Part shown: positions 28,515 to 39,087 of the stretch, piece after piece
How positions within the stretch are numbered: position 1 is the stretch's first letter
How the letters are laid out: each line of letters begins with the position of its first letter
Assembly: GCA_963783095.1 (NCBI GenBank)
Contig: CAWAMR010000007.1
Coordinates: 62,001-126,000 of the forward strand
Source of the DNA: CAWAMR01 sp963783095
GTDB lineage: Bacteria; Planctomycetota; Planctomycetia; Gemmatales; Gemmataceae
DNA length: 64,000 bases
Reading direction: 5' to 3'
The notes under the pieces: model-generated
What the model was told of the DNA's origin: nothing
The model's input: only the letters and a program-made list of their open reading frames with translations
Databases searched by the model: none
Position numbers and translations under genes: made by a program

Positions 28515-31500
28515 TTATCTCTTGTCTGATTTCGGATCGAGTATCAGTTGCAAATCCTTGTAGCGCACTTCCATCGCTCCCCCGGAGTGGATTTGCAAGG
28601 CGAAGATTCCCCGTTTTGCACCTTTGGGATCGTCCAGATCAACGCATAAGTTGCCGTTGATATACGTCCTGATCTTGCTGCCGACGGCGATGATTTCGTA
28701 TTCGTTCCAGTCGTTTACTTTGACGTGGTCATCACCCGGCTTGTTCCAAAGCAGCGCTCGGCCGTTTTCTTCGTAAAGCTTGCCCCACCAGCCCGCGCCG
28801 ACATCGGCTTGATAGCCTTGCACTTCGCCTTCGGGCGTTACTTCGCTGCGGAACTGAATGCCGCTGTTTTCCTTGTCTGGTGTCAGTTTGACTTTGAGCT
28901 TCAGATGGAAATCCCCGACAAGATACTGGCTTTTGAGGAATTCATTCTTCTTGATGCCTGGGGACTTGCCGACGATCTCGCCATTCTCGACCTTCCAAAG
29001 TTGCGCGTCGCCATACCAGCCGGTGAGATCTTTGCCGTTGAAGAAGTCTTTGACGTTCTCCGCGGTTGCCAGGATCGCTACCTGCTGGGGATGTTTTAGA
29101 TAGGCGAAGAGCGCGGCGATTTCGTGTTGCTTGAGTGGTTTGAGCAAGTCGTCGGGCATCATGGAAACGGCGCTGGGTCGAACCGTTTCGATATCGCTGC
29201 GTGCAATGGTCAGCAACTCGGTCGCGGTTTGTATTTGTACGGCGGCGGGAGTTTCACTCTTGACGATTCCAAGAACCGACCGACCGTTCAAGAGAGCGAT
29301 CGTTGTCGCGGCATATTCCTTCGGGATCACCGCACTGGGATCGAGGATATTTTCCAGGAGATAATCGAGATTTGCCCGGTTTGCTCCGGTAATCTCGGGA
29401 CCGATCTTGGCTCCGACGCCGTAGAGCGTGTGGCATTGCTGACAGGTTTTGGCAAACACCGCGCGCCCCAGATGGAGATCGGCCTTCATCGCCTCCGGAG
29501 TTGAAAGAGCGTTCTTCCACTGGGCAATCAGCTTGCGCCGATCGGCGGGGGTTGTGCGCACCGTGCCCCAGAACTGTCCGAGTTGTTTTTCGATCGACTT
29601 GTCGTTGAAGTTGAGCAGTTGGCGGACCAGATCGGCGGAAAGATCGGTGGCTGGGATTTTCTTTGTCGCAACGGCTTGCATCAACTCTTTGGCATACGCT
29701 AATCGGGATGTTAGTGTGGCCAGTGCATCGCGCTTGGCCTCGGTGTTGAATGAAGGATATGCCTTGAGAATAACTTGGGGGGTCTTCGTATCATCGTAGG
29801 AAGCAAGCCCACGCAAAGCTGCGGTTTGAAGCTGGGCATCACCGATCAGTGCCAGCAACACAGGCGGCAATTCCTTATCTCGGGCCGCGACTAGCGTTTG
29901 CAAAGCGTTCTGACGCAAACTGAATTCGACTTTGGGGTTGCTGAGTGACTCGCGGAGTTGCTTGAATGCCGAGGCGTCCCCGAAGGTAATCGCCAGAGCG
30001 AGAGATTGCGAGCGCACCTCAGCATTCTTGCTGGCAGAAAGTTTTCTGAATGTCTCAGCCCACGACTCGGGCGTAGGAAGATCGCGCCGTCCGCGTAGTC
30101 CTTCGTTGATACCCTGCAAGAGTCGAAGGCGAACATCATCCAAGCCGGTCTTACCAAGCGCAATGACCAGCGATTTCATCGCTTCGGGCGTGGCAGCTGA
30201 AGCAATCCTTCGAGCCATGAAGCTTTGCAAGAGTGGAATCTTGCCGTTGATGACCAGATCCAGTGCTTTCGATGGATCGACCGAGGCGAGCGGTTCAGCC
30301 GCATACCAGTACATCAACGGGAGGTTGTGATCCGTCGAATCCTCCGCATGTGATAGAAGTTCGGCAAGAATGATTCGCACATCTTCGTGTGGAAACCCCT
30401 TTCGCCCGAGGGTGCCGGCTATGGCTAACCGAACTATTGGGGAGTTTGGACGAGATTGCACATCCAGCAAAAGATTACCCAATCCTCCAAACCATTTCAC
30501 GGAATCGCGATCCATCCCACGGTATCCCCATGCCTTGAGGTGTTCGAACGGGATCTCGTTCACGTCGAGATTTATTGGCGGCAAGGTGCTCTCAGTCACA
30601 TCTAAGGTCCACCAAACGCGGAGTTGAATTCGTTCACTGTTGTTACTTCGAGCAATTTTTCCCAACAGTCTGAGAGCTTCGTCGCTCAGCTTTTTTCTTG
30701 CCACCCGTTCCTGAAGGATTCTCCTCGCATGTCGGACATACCAGTCATTCTCGTGGAGTTGTAATTCTACCAGTTCCTTGTCGCTGAGCTTCTGCAAATC
30801 GACTGCTTTGACCGGCTTCGCATCTTTCCAGCAGATCTTGTAAATGCGGCCATTGTTGCGATCCCAGATATTCGGATCGCCATGATGGCAGGCTTGCTTG
30901 TCGTACCAGTCGATGAGATAGACGTTGCCGTCCGGGCCGTATGCAGTTGATGAAGCGTGCCCAGCGTCGTTGGCCAGCAGGAAATCGGGGCTGGCGGTGG
31001 CCGTGTAACCCGATCCCTTGGGCGTGAGCATGTCCACGTTGATGCGATGGCCGTGGATGTTGCCCATGAACATCTTGCCGCGATACTCTTTCGGCCAGGT
31101 GCCGCCCTGGTAGATCATGGCACCGCAGTGGGCGTGGCCGCCGCCGGCGCTGTCGGAGCTGCCGTTGCCGCCGTGCGGGTTCGCCGCCCACATAGTGCCG
31201 ATGCTCGGCGATGGTCTTGATGTCGTCGTAGGTGTACGGGTTGAAGTGCTGCGCCGGCCTGCCGCTGATAACGGCCGCCCTGAATGATGTGCCAGATGTG
31301 CGGGATGACGCAGGCCGTCGATGAAGGCATGGCCGTGGTCGTTGAAGTCGAGGCCCCACGGATTGCTGGTGCCGTGGGCAAAGACTTCGAAGACGTGCTT
31401 CGTCGGATGATAGCGCCAGACGCCGGCGTTGATGGGCGTGCGCTCTTTGTCCGGCGTGCCCGGCTTGCCGACGCGCGAGTGCGTGAAGACGCCGTGGCAG

Positions 31501-32577
31501 CCGTAGAGCCAGCCGTCCGGCCCCCAGATGAAGGTGTTAGCGTCTCGTGCGTGTCCTGATAGCCCCAGCCATCGAGCAGGATCTTGCGGCTGCCCGGCGG
31601 GCTTGTCCTCGCCTTCCTTGATCGGCACGAACAGCAGGTACGGGGCTGCGCCGATCCAGACGCCGCCGAAGCCGACTTCCAGCCCGCTGACGAGATTCAG
31701 CCCTTCCATGAAGACGGTGCGCTTGTCGAACTTGCCGTCGCCGTCGGTGTCCTCGAAGATGAGGATGCGGTCCTTGGCCTCTTTCGTCGGTTGCGCCGGA
31801 TGGGATAGCTAGTAAGCTTCGGCGACCCAGAGCCGGCCGCGGTCGTCGAAGCAGAAGGCGATCGGCTGCTGGACGTCCGGCTCGCCGGCGAAGAGCTTGA
31901 CCTTGAAACCTTCCGGCACGGTCATGGCCTTGGCGGCTTCTTCGGGCGTCAGACCCGGCGAACTTGTAGGTGTCGGGCAGCCATTGCCGCCGGCCGTTGC
32001 GGGAAGTTCGGCTTCTCGGTATGGAAGCGGAAGTCGTCGAAGTTGATGTGCCCCCAGCCGCCGGAGTGTTGATCGACGAGGCGGATGAAGATTTCCTTGC
32101 CCAAATGATCTTTCAGATCGACCAGCGACCCGGCGAAGATTTTCCTCTTCCAGGCCGGAGGCGCGAAAGAAAACCTTGTTCGTATCTTTGCGGACCAGTT
32201 CCACGCAGGTTTCGAATCGTGCGGCCCGCCGCCGACCAGGAACGAGGCCCAGGGATGGGTGACTTTGAACGGCACGCAGGTGAGCGTCCCTGCGGCTTGT
32301 CGCCAAGTTTCTCGTAGCCGCCGATCCAGTATTCGCCCTGGTGGTGGCTCTTGTTGTCGTTGCGGCGCGGGAAGACGGTGTCGCCTTTGATCGGCTGGCC
32401 CTTGAAGGCGTCGCCCTCGGCGGTCCAGTCCTTGAGGGTGCCGGTCTCGAAGTCGAGGTTGAGCGGCTTGCCGTCGGCACCGAGCGGAAGCGTCCCTTCA
32501 TCAGCGGGCTTTGCTGGTTGAGCGCTGGCAAGGACGGGAAGTAGAAAAGCGACAAGGCAGAGGGAATTGCGTGGCAT
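28515..32577 (-). CDS. PVC-type exported heme protein with C-terminal DUF1080 domain (many frameshifts)
   Basis: The ~1350-residue locus starts with a signal peptide (MPRNSLCLVAFLLPVLASAQ). A carbohydrate-binding-like region follows (NLDFETGTLKDWTAEGD), then a PVC-type propeller (KVKLFAGEPDVQQPIAFCFDDRG), HEAT repeats, a c-type heme site CQQCH (AVFAKTCQQCHTLYGVGAK), and a 3-keto-disaccharide hydrolase-like DUF1080 domain (WYGDAQLWKVENGEIVGKS to the end). From 28515 to ~31180 the frame is intact. Between ~31180 and 32300 at least five indels occur, near 31200, 31290, 31805, 31960 and 32290. Such proteins are thought to bind and oxidise polysaccharides at the planctomycete surface. Confidence 0.85.
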
Positions 32578-32875
32578 AGGGTCGTCTCAAAATCATGAGC
32601 GAAGAGAGTTAATTCGATGAATATGAATCTATCAGGCAGGGAGAGGATTCTCCACCCAGTAATATTTTCGAATGAAGCAATTTTTGTCGAACCGACGGTT
32701 TCATAGACGGGTATCGAGTCGGATGTAGAAATGGACGAGATTATATAAACACTTTGAAGCAGGAAGCTATCGGGAACTACTGTCAGCAGCCTGTCGCATG
32801 AATCATCAGCAGTTGCCGTTCAAGTCTCCGGACATACAAGGTGCCCGGACTGTCGCGGCATGTTCCTTCAATGGT
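32578..32875. other. Intergenic stretch, upstream of the PVC cytochrome gene
   Basis: About 300 bases between the PVC gene start and the end of the sigma54 activator gene, which both lie on the minus strand. I see no gene or clear repeat; it must contain the cytochrome promoter. Confidence 0.4.
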
Positions 32876-34680
32876 TTATACCCCATACTTCTTGATCTTC
32901 GTATGAAGCGTATCGCGGGAAATGTCGAGAACCTCCGCCGCCTTACTGATGTTTCGACCCGTTTGCGTCAGCGCTTTTTCGATCGCCCACTTCTCGACCT
33001 CTTCCCACTTCAAACTGGCCGGCCCTTCAAGGGTCCGTTCGCTGGGTAACATCCGCCGAATCGTCTCCCCATCCAGAGTGTCCGTTTCGCTCATGGCGAC
33101 AGCACTTTCCAGAAGCGCCCGCAACTGTCGAACATTTCCGGGCCAACTGTAATTCTGCAATATCTTCAATGCCGATGGCGTGATGTGAATGACCCGATGA
33201 CATTCCACCGCGAGTTTATCGAGAAAATATTGGACCAGATAGGGAATATCTTTGGTCCGTTCCCGCAAGGGAGGTACAGTGATCTCGATCACTTTGAGCC
33301 GAAAATAGAGATCCTGCCGGAATCGGCCGTTCTTGACTTCCTGCTCCAGATTTCGGTTCGTCGCTGCAAGAATGCGAACATCGGTTTTGATGTCCGTAGT
33401 TGCTCCAATGGGGCGAAAGGCTTTTCCCTCGATCACACGCAGTAATTTAGCCTGACAATCCGCCGACAAGTCACCGATTTCGTCCAGGAACAGCGTCCCT
33501 TCATCGGCTTGCTGGAAGAGCCCGGGATGATTGTGGTCGGCCCCCGTGAAAGCGCCGCGCCGGTAGCCGAAAAGCTCCGCCTCCATCAATGCGGAAGGAA
33601 TCGAAGCACAATTGACCACGACAAACGGCCCATCGGACCGAGGACTCGATCGATGCAGCGATAACGCGACCAGTTCCTTGCCGGCACCGCTCTCGCCCTG
33701 AACCAGCACCGTGAACGCTTGCTGAGCGGCTCGACTGATCCGCGCTCGCAAATTGACCATCTCTTGACTATCGCCGAGCAAGTCGTCGCCTGTGGAAAGA
33801 TGGGAGCGGAGCCTGGTATTCTCCGCTTCCAGTTTGCGGCGATGTTTCAGAACGTGTAAACCGTGCGCCAGGTATCCAGCGAGCGCTTCGCAAAAGCGGG
33901 CATCGCGTTCGGTAAAGTAAGCGTTCGATTTGTAAACGTGCACGCCCCCAGCGATTCGCCGGCCGCCTTGAGGGGCAAACAAAGAGCATCCTGAAAGGGA
34001 TTCAAGCTTTCGCTGACGGGTCGAGTCGGTGAACTGTCTCCGCATAACCAGACCGGCTTGCCTTCACGCTGAATGCGCCGAGTGAGCATCCGGCTCAAGG
34101 GCAGATCGACCTGCATGCTCTCCGGCAAAACCATCTTGGTAAGCGGGTCGGTGGAATCGAGACTGAGGTAACCCGCCAACGTGGCGCTGGTCAAGCTCAA
34201 GACGTTCTGCAGAGCAAGTTTCACCAGATCCTGACTATTGCGGGCATCGACCGACTGAGCCATGAACTGACAGAGAATCGACAATTCGTCGAGTTCGAGG
34301 CGCGTTGTTGAGAGGGTGGCGCAATCCGAATTGGGGATCATGTCGGCCGAGATCTTGAGCTTTGCGGACGATGTTTTGCCCGAATCCGGCAAGGAGAAGC
34401 GAAACCGTACATCGCCGATCCGTATCTCGGCTCCGTGGTCGATTTCGGCAATATGATCGATGCGCTCATTGTCAACGCGCGTGCCGTTGAGGCCGAAATC
34501 CTGAACGTACCATTGGCCGTTCTCGTAATAAACCTTGGCATGGAGCCGGGACGTGAGTTCATCCCGAGGAATGACGATGTTGTTGTCCCTGCTGCGTCCA
34601 ATGGAAATGGGTCGATCGGGCGTCACTTCGATCATGTCCGGTCGAGCGTCACCCTCGACAAGATTAAGTCGGCCAACCAT
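32876..34680 (-). CDS. Sigma54 activator with FHA and GAF domains (frameshifted near 33942)
   Basis: Domain order: N-terminal FHA domain (residues ~20-95; SIGRSRDNNIVIP, SRLHAKVYYENGQWYVQD, NGTRV), a GAF domain (~140-280), then an AAA+ sigma54-interaction domain and a Fis-type HTH. The AAA+ domain has Walker A GESGAGKE, the sigma54 contact loop GAFTGA, Walker B LFLDEIGDL and arginine finger region FRQDLYFRLKV. An indel near 33942 interrupts the GAF (AGESLGA / VHVYKSNAYFTERDARF). No receiver domain exists, so the input is probably a phosphopeptide through FHA. ATG 34680 has GGGAG six bases upstream. Confidence 0.85.
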
Positions 34681-34922
34681 CGCAAACTCCCGGCAGGATA
34701 CTTCCGCTGCCGATCCGCGAGGCGAGTCGGGCCGCACCAACGATCGGCAAGCTTCAGGGAACGCACGAATCGAATGTTCCCAATAAAATATCCAACATAA
34801 TACTCTAGCACATAGACCGAGTGGAAATAGATTTTCCGACCTTGCGAATAAGTGAGAATTCCAGAAGTCCGAACCTTTCAAGATCCCAATCCCCCAAACG
34901 ACTCGATTCATACAATGTACTC
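34681..34922. promoter_or_regulatory. Divergent promoter region, sigma54 activator / ECF sigma gene
   Basis: The 242-base gap separates two divergently read regulatory genes and must contain both promoters. I could not assign specific -35/-10 or -24/-12 boxes with confidence. Confidence 0.45.
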
Positions 34923-35560
34923 ATGTGGCCTGCACCCCAACGCACTCAAGAGTTACTCGACCGGGCGAAGACCGGCGATGCCGGTGCACTCGATCAACTC
35001 CTGGCGGAATTTCGCGAACCCCTGCGGCGGGTCATCAATCTGCGTCTCGACCCGGTCTTGTCGCGGCGGGTTGATGCCAGCGACATCGTTCAGGATGTCC
35101 TCCTGGAAGCGAATCAAAGGCTCAACGATTATCTTCGCAACCCCGTGATGCCGTTCCATTTATGGCTGAGGCATCTGGCCCAGGACCGGATCATCGACAC
35201 GCATCGCCGCCATCGTCAGGCGCAGCGGCGAGGCGTGGATCGCGAGCAGCCTATCGATCGGCCCGCCTGGGTCGATGCGTCCTCGATCCAGTTGGTGGCC
35301 CAACTCGTCGATACCGAACAAACACCGGCCTCGGCGGCCATCCAACAGGAATTGCAGCGTCGTCTCGAATCGGCGCTAGGCGAGTTAAACGAGGACGATC
35401 GCGATATTATCTTGATGCGGCATCACGAGCAACTCTCGAATCAGGATGTAGCAGCAGCCCTGGGCTTGAACGAGGCCGCGGCGTCGATGCGCTATTTGCG
35501 AGCATGCGGAAGTTGCGCGGCATCCTCTTGCCCGAGAAAACATCTGAGGATGGAGCGTAA
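34923..35560 (+). CDS. ECF-type RNA polymerase sigma factor (frameshifted near 35504)
   Basis: The ~212-residue protein has sigma2 (LLAEFREPLRRVINLRLDP, VDASDIVQDVLLEANQRL, LWLRHLAQDRIIDTHRRHR) and sigma4 (LGELNEDDRDIILMRHHEQL, NQDVAAALGLNEAAASMRYLRA). One missing base near 35504 shifts the end; the corrected tail is MRKLRGILLPEKTSEDGA, stopping at 35560. This is the planctomycete ECF type with a long linker. No anti-sigma gene follows; the next feature is a tRNA. Confidence 0.82.
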
Positions 35561-35825
35561 ATAGCGGTGGTTTTTCAGGATGTTGGGGCTTTGCACAGAA
35601 ATTCCAAATCACAATCAACAACCTCCAACATCCAAACGAAGAGAAAATCTCAAAATGAGTCTGGTGCATGGTTTGCGTTTGGTCTGGTTTTGAGATTTGG
35701 GATTTGTTTGTATTTTGAGATTTGGGATTTGGAATTTATGTGCAAAACTGGTTGCCGCCGGTTCTTCTGAGGGCGATGCCTTGACGCGATTCCTCAGCAC
35801 AACTAGAAATGAAGAGTCCAGAATT

Positions 35826-35898
35826 GGCCCTGTCGTCTAGAGGTCTAGGACACAGCCCTTTCAAGGCTGCGACACGGGTTCGAATCCCGTCAGGGTCA
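35826..35898 (+). tRNA. tRNA-Glu (anticodon TTC)
   Basis: A full cloverleaf can be drawn: acceptor stem GGCCCTG/CAGGGTC (one G-T pair), D arm with GTCGTCTAGAGGTCTAGGAC, anticodon stem CAGCC/GGCTG with loop CTTTCAA giving anticodon TTC, and a T arm ACGGG-TTCGAAT-CCCGT. The discriminator base is A and CCA is not encoded. A degraded copy of its 3' end occurs at 37675-37704. Confidence 0.93.
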
Positions 35899-36035
35899 TT
35901 CCTCCCTTTTTCTAAAACTTCAAAAAACCTGTCATTGACCGACAGGATACAATTGCATAGTAAAATCACATGATTGTCGTTCAAGCATCAGATTTTTAGA
36001 GCCTGATCTCTGTCAGGTTCAGGGAGAGAAATCGT

Positions 36036-37577
36036 ATGTCCCGCGAAAATCCTTCTCGTTCCCCTTCGAATCATCCAATTCCTGTCGGTATCTTTGTTTC
36101 GGTTAGCGGTAAGAAACCCGCCGACCCAAATCACCGAAAACCGGCCCATCATCAACCCATTCGTGTCGACCGGGTGGAATTCGCTTCAAGCAAGAGATTC
36201 ATCCCGGCCAGCAAGGTGGCCAAAAGCGAACTTCGCACCAATACCAGCAACTCCGGGATAAGGGTCAAACTTCTATGCGCTGTCGTGGTAGTGCAATTCG
36301 TCGCGCTCCTTGCTGCCTTGCTGGTGCCGTTTCGCGGCCCCGCGAAGCAGGTGGCTGAGAACCCCTCAGCTCCCGAACAAACGAAAGTCGTTGTTGATAC
36401 CGCCCCTCCCATTGTGCATTCGTCACCGTCCATCCAACGGGTGCCACCGAAGATTCCTCTCGCTCCCATTGTTCCTTCGTCGCCGACCATCAAGCAGGAG
36501 CCAGCTAAGATTCCGCCGATGCTTGACGAGAGTTTAACCCTTCCGACTCCGAAGCCCAAGTTCCGGCCCAACCCGGAGCCGATTGCCCCGAAACCTCGCG
36601 TTGAGGCTCCCAAAAACGATGCTACTGTTGCCGCGCCGAAAGATAATCCAACGGTGGCTGCCGTTCCAAAAGAACCCGCTCTCAAACAGGAGAACCCTGA
36701 ACCCGAGCCACCCGCAGTGGTAGTGAAAAAACCGGAAGGAAACTTCGGGCTGAAAAAACTGGGCCGGGATCTGATCGAGAATGAACAGAAGTGCGAGCAA
36801 CACGGCACTAAGATCAATTTCGTGTCGTTGCCAACCCTGGCTTACGAGAAGGCCAATGCCGACCCGAATAAACTCGTCATGATCTTACATATCGCCGGTA
36901 ACTTTGAAGAACGAGGGTTGACCTGAAACAATGCCGAAGCGCTCCGTGCGGGCGCATTATCCGACGACAGCGTTGGTTCGTACGTGAATGAGCATTTCGT
37001 CAGTTCCTATCAGAAGGTGGGAACCTTCAAGATTGTCAACGGTCAGAAGCAGGGTGGGAACGTCGCCACTTATTTTTGCATGCCGGACGGCACGGTGCTC
37101 GATGTCATTGCGGGTCCGGTGGACGCCAAGAAATTTCTCCAGGCCGCCCGCTGGGTTGTCGAAACGCACAAGACCGCACTGACCGAAAGCAACCCCAAAC
37201 CCAAGCAAACAGGTGTTCTTGTCGTTGTTGCCCAAGACCGTCGGCGCGATGACCTGGACGACGTGGATATCGGTCCCACTCCTCCGCCGGCCGTCGTTCC
37301 GAACAAACCGAAGATCACAAAAGCGACCCCAGCGCACAACACGTTCTTTCGCAAGGCCCATGCCGAACGATTTATGGCAGAGTTCTCACCGAATATGTCC
37401 TGGAGGCAACCCAACGCGAATGTCCCCACCCGGCTGCCGATGCACATGAGCAAACAGGCTCAAACGCAGTGGCTGCTGGCCAGTTACCAGTCGCCCAAGG
37501 TAAAGGACATTTACAAGATCGTGTACGAAGACATTTTGCGGGAGCGCATCTCGAACTTGCCGGTTGATGAGCGCTGA
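36036..37577 (+). CDS. Membrane-anchored thioredoxin-like protein with in-frame TGA: candidate selenoprotein
   Basis: One uninterrupted frame of 514 codons contains a single TGA at codon 297 (36924-36926). Before it: a basic cytoplasmic region, a transmembrane helix (residues ~77-98) and a long Pro-rich linker, then the start of a thioredoxin-like fold (KLVMILHIAGNFEERGLT). After the TGA the same frame continues at once with NNAEALRAGALSDDSV, NEHFVSSYQKVGTFKIVNGQ, GGNVATYFCMPDGTVLDVIAGPVDAKKFLQ and a C-terminal tail. The break thus falls inside one domain, at the position of an active-site residue. A hairpin directly follows the TGA. ATG 36036 has GGGAG upstream. A nonsense mutation or base error remains possible. 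Confidence 0.72.
36924..36958 (+). promoter_or_regulatory. Candidate bacterial SECIS hairpin downstream of the in-frame TGA
   Basis: Directly after the TGA (36924-36926), AATGC at 36930-36934 pairs with GCATT at 36954-36958. An upper stem CGC/GCG (36940-36942 with 36948-36950) closes a five-base loop TCCGT that includes a GT. The loop lies about 17-21 bases after the TGA, within the range of known bacterial SECIS elements. The G is not in the first two loop bases as in the usual consensus, so this is a candidate only. Confidence 0.4.
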
Positions 37578-37674
37578 TAACTTCGATCTTCGACATGAGT
37601 TGGGGTTGCCAACCAACGCCAAATGTTTCCTCGCCTCTTGTCGAAGATGCTGTTTTTCCCGAAGATTCTCGCAA

Positions 37675-37704
37675 GGGTTCAATCCCCTCAGGGTCGTTCC
37701 TCCC
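37675..37704 (+). repeat. Degraded copy of the tRNA-Glu 3' end
   Basis: Thirty bases (GGGTTCAATCCCCTCAGGGT and the next ten) match 35876-35906, which covers the T-arm and 3' end of tRNA-Glu plus about nine bases beyond, with one gap and two mismatches. The rest of a tRNA is absent. This pattern is typical of an attachment-site remnant, though no integrase is present between the copies. Confidence 0.6.
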
Positions 37705-37802
37705 CGCGCTGAGTCCGAAGTCGAGATCCGCCATCGCCGATGGTCTGCTTTCGACTTTGGACATCTCCATTCAAATTCTGATCTTAGTCTTCGGAGTCCT
37801 TC

Positions 37803-38390
37803 ATGCCGAATTCGAATACCTGGCTGCTTTACGTTCTGATGGCGGGCGTTTGCTGGGGAACCTACGTTCCGCTCATCGCATTCGGCGGCAAGAATCTAAG
37901 CGCCGGGCCTGCGTTTCCTGTTGCGGGCCGATATGCCGCGTTTCTGTGCGTCGGAGTGGCCTATTTCATCATCGCCGTCGTATTTCCGCTGGCGCGTTCG
38001 TGGTCCGTGGGCGAACCGATTCCAACCAAATCAGTAGGAGTCATTTTTGCGTCATTGGCAGGGGTGGCAGGCGTTTTGGGGGCGCTGGGCGTGATCTTTG
38101 CCACCGCCAGCGCGGGCAAAGACGACCGAATGTATATTGGTCCCCTCATTTTCACGCTCGCGCCGTTGTTGAACACGCTCGTGAGTCTGTTCTGGCATCC
38201 CTCGGCGGACAATCCTTTTCAATTTCACTCGCCGGAGAAAATGCCCTCGTGGAAGTTGTTTGTCGGTGTCGTGATGGTCGGAATCGGAGCCGGGTTGATC
38301 CTTTTGTCGAAGGAAGAGATGGAACCCGCCGGACCGCCGGCAAAAGTTGTTCCTGTGCAGGTTCCTGAAAATCCGTCGGGAGGCAGTTGA
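37803..38390 (+). CDS. Small multi-pass membrane protein, DMT/RhaT-like half transporter
   Basis: The 195-residue protein has about five hydrophobic helices; the first (WLLYVLMAGVCWGTYVPLIA) carries the CWGxYxP pattern seen in drug/metabolite transporter relatives, and another is ASLAGVAGVLGALGVIFATAS. It is about half the length of a full transporter and would need to dimerise. The C terminus is Pro-rich. Its TGA stop lies at the edge of an inverted repeat that probably ends transcription. The substrate is unknown. Confidence 0.6.
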   Translation: MPNSNTWLLYVLMAGVCWGTYVPLIAFGGKNLSAGPAFPVAGRYAAFLCVGVAYFIIAVVFPLARSWSVGEPIPTKSVGVIFASLAGVAGVLGALGVIFATASAGKDDRMYIGPLIFTLAPLLNTLVSLFWHPSADNPFQFHSPEKMPSWKLFVGVVMVGIGAGLILLSKEEMEPAGPPAKVVPVQVPENPSGGS

Positions 38391-38554
38391 GGCTCGCCAA
38401 AGGCGAGCGTCGAGGCGTCAGCTCGACGTGGACTACCATAGCCAATGCGCTTTTTCTTTTCCGCGGCTTCGGACTCTGCTAGAAATAATGGGGCCAATTG
38501 ACTGTTACTGTCCACGTCGAGCTGACGCCTCGACGCTCGCCTTTGGCGAGCCTC
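38389..38554. repeat. Inverted palindromic repeat pair (family A, second copy)
   Basis: Perfect 44-base arms at 38389-38432 and 38511-38554. Compared with the copy at 3823-3969, the internal hairpin differs as CGTCGAG...CTCGACG versus CGTCGGG...CCCGACG, so both sides of the stem changed together. The left arm begins at the stop codon of the transporter-like gene. Confidence 0.8.
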
Positions 38555-38602
38555 ATTATTTTGGTTGCGTCTTCGCCGCGCCCTGATCCGGATTAGCAGG
38601 TC

Positions 38603-38994
38603 ATGACACCTATCGAAGCAGTCAATCGGCTCAACGCGGTCCTGGCGCATCTGTGGATGATCCGAACCTTCCTGAAGCACGCCGACGACATTCAGGAAGA
38701 TGAAGAATTGCTCGAAGTTCCCAGGCTGCTCTACGATTCCATCCGCGCGGTTGAACCTGCCTATTTGCGGGGCGATCATGCGGAGTATCTCGCCGGCTCA
38801 AAGGCAAACTGCCGAAACTTCGCAAGTCCGCAGAGTTCTTTGCCCGTGAGTTTAAGCGTGCTTCGGTGCACACCAATTTTGAAATGGCAGCGATTTCCTA
38901 CACTGGCTGCGTTCGACAAATGGAAGAGATTTTTGCTGCGATTGCGGCGTCAACTGTGCCTGCGGATGCAACGAATACCGAAGAAAACGAGTAA
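38603..38994 (+). CDS. Small helical hypothetical protein (frameshifted near 38800)
   Basis: The first ~65 residues (MTPIEAVNRLNAVLAHLWMI..., VPRLLYDSIRAVEPAYLRGD) and a second-frame part (KGKLPKLRKSAEFFAREFKR, NFEMAAISYTGCVRQMEEIF, ending NTEENE at 38994) join by one missing base near 38800 into a ~130-residue all-helical protein. I do not recognise the family. An inverted repeat lies upstream and another hairpin downstream. Confidence 0.5.
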
Positions 38995-39023
38995 ATAACA
39001 CCGTCACGTGAAATCTGTTCGCA

Positions 39024-39070
39024 GTTCCGCCTTCAGGCGGATTTTTCAGAACACCGCCTAAAGGCGGAAC
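39024..39070. terminator. Hairpin between converging genes
   Basis: GTTCCGCCTTCAGGCGG and CCGCCTAAAGGCGGAAC form a 17-base stem with one mismatch and a loop containing a T-run. It sits between two converging genes, where a bidirectional terminator would be expected. It may also belong to a dispersed repeat family. Confidence 0.55.
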
Positions 39071-39087
39071 TACAAACCTGAGCCACG

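Noticed and set aside
35590..35750. Possible small RNA or gene between the ECF sigma gene and tRNA-Glu
   Set aside because: The stretch consists of short AT-rich direct and inverted repeats (TTTTGAGATTT type) without a coding pattern or stable conserved fold.
36152..36817. Long minus-strand frame within the selenoprotein candidate gene
   Set aside because: It is a shadow of the Pro-rich coding sequence, with low-complexity Ser/Gly translation and no start signals.
36927..37577. Separate gene starting after the in-frame TGA (ATG at 36984 or later)
   Set aside because: The frame is the same as upstream and the sequence between TGA and ATG already fits the thioredoxin-like domain; no ribosome site precedes the ATG.
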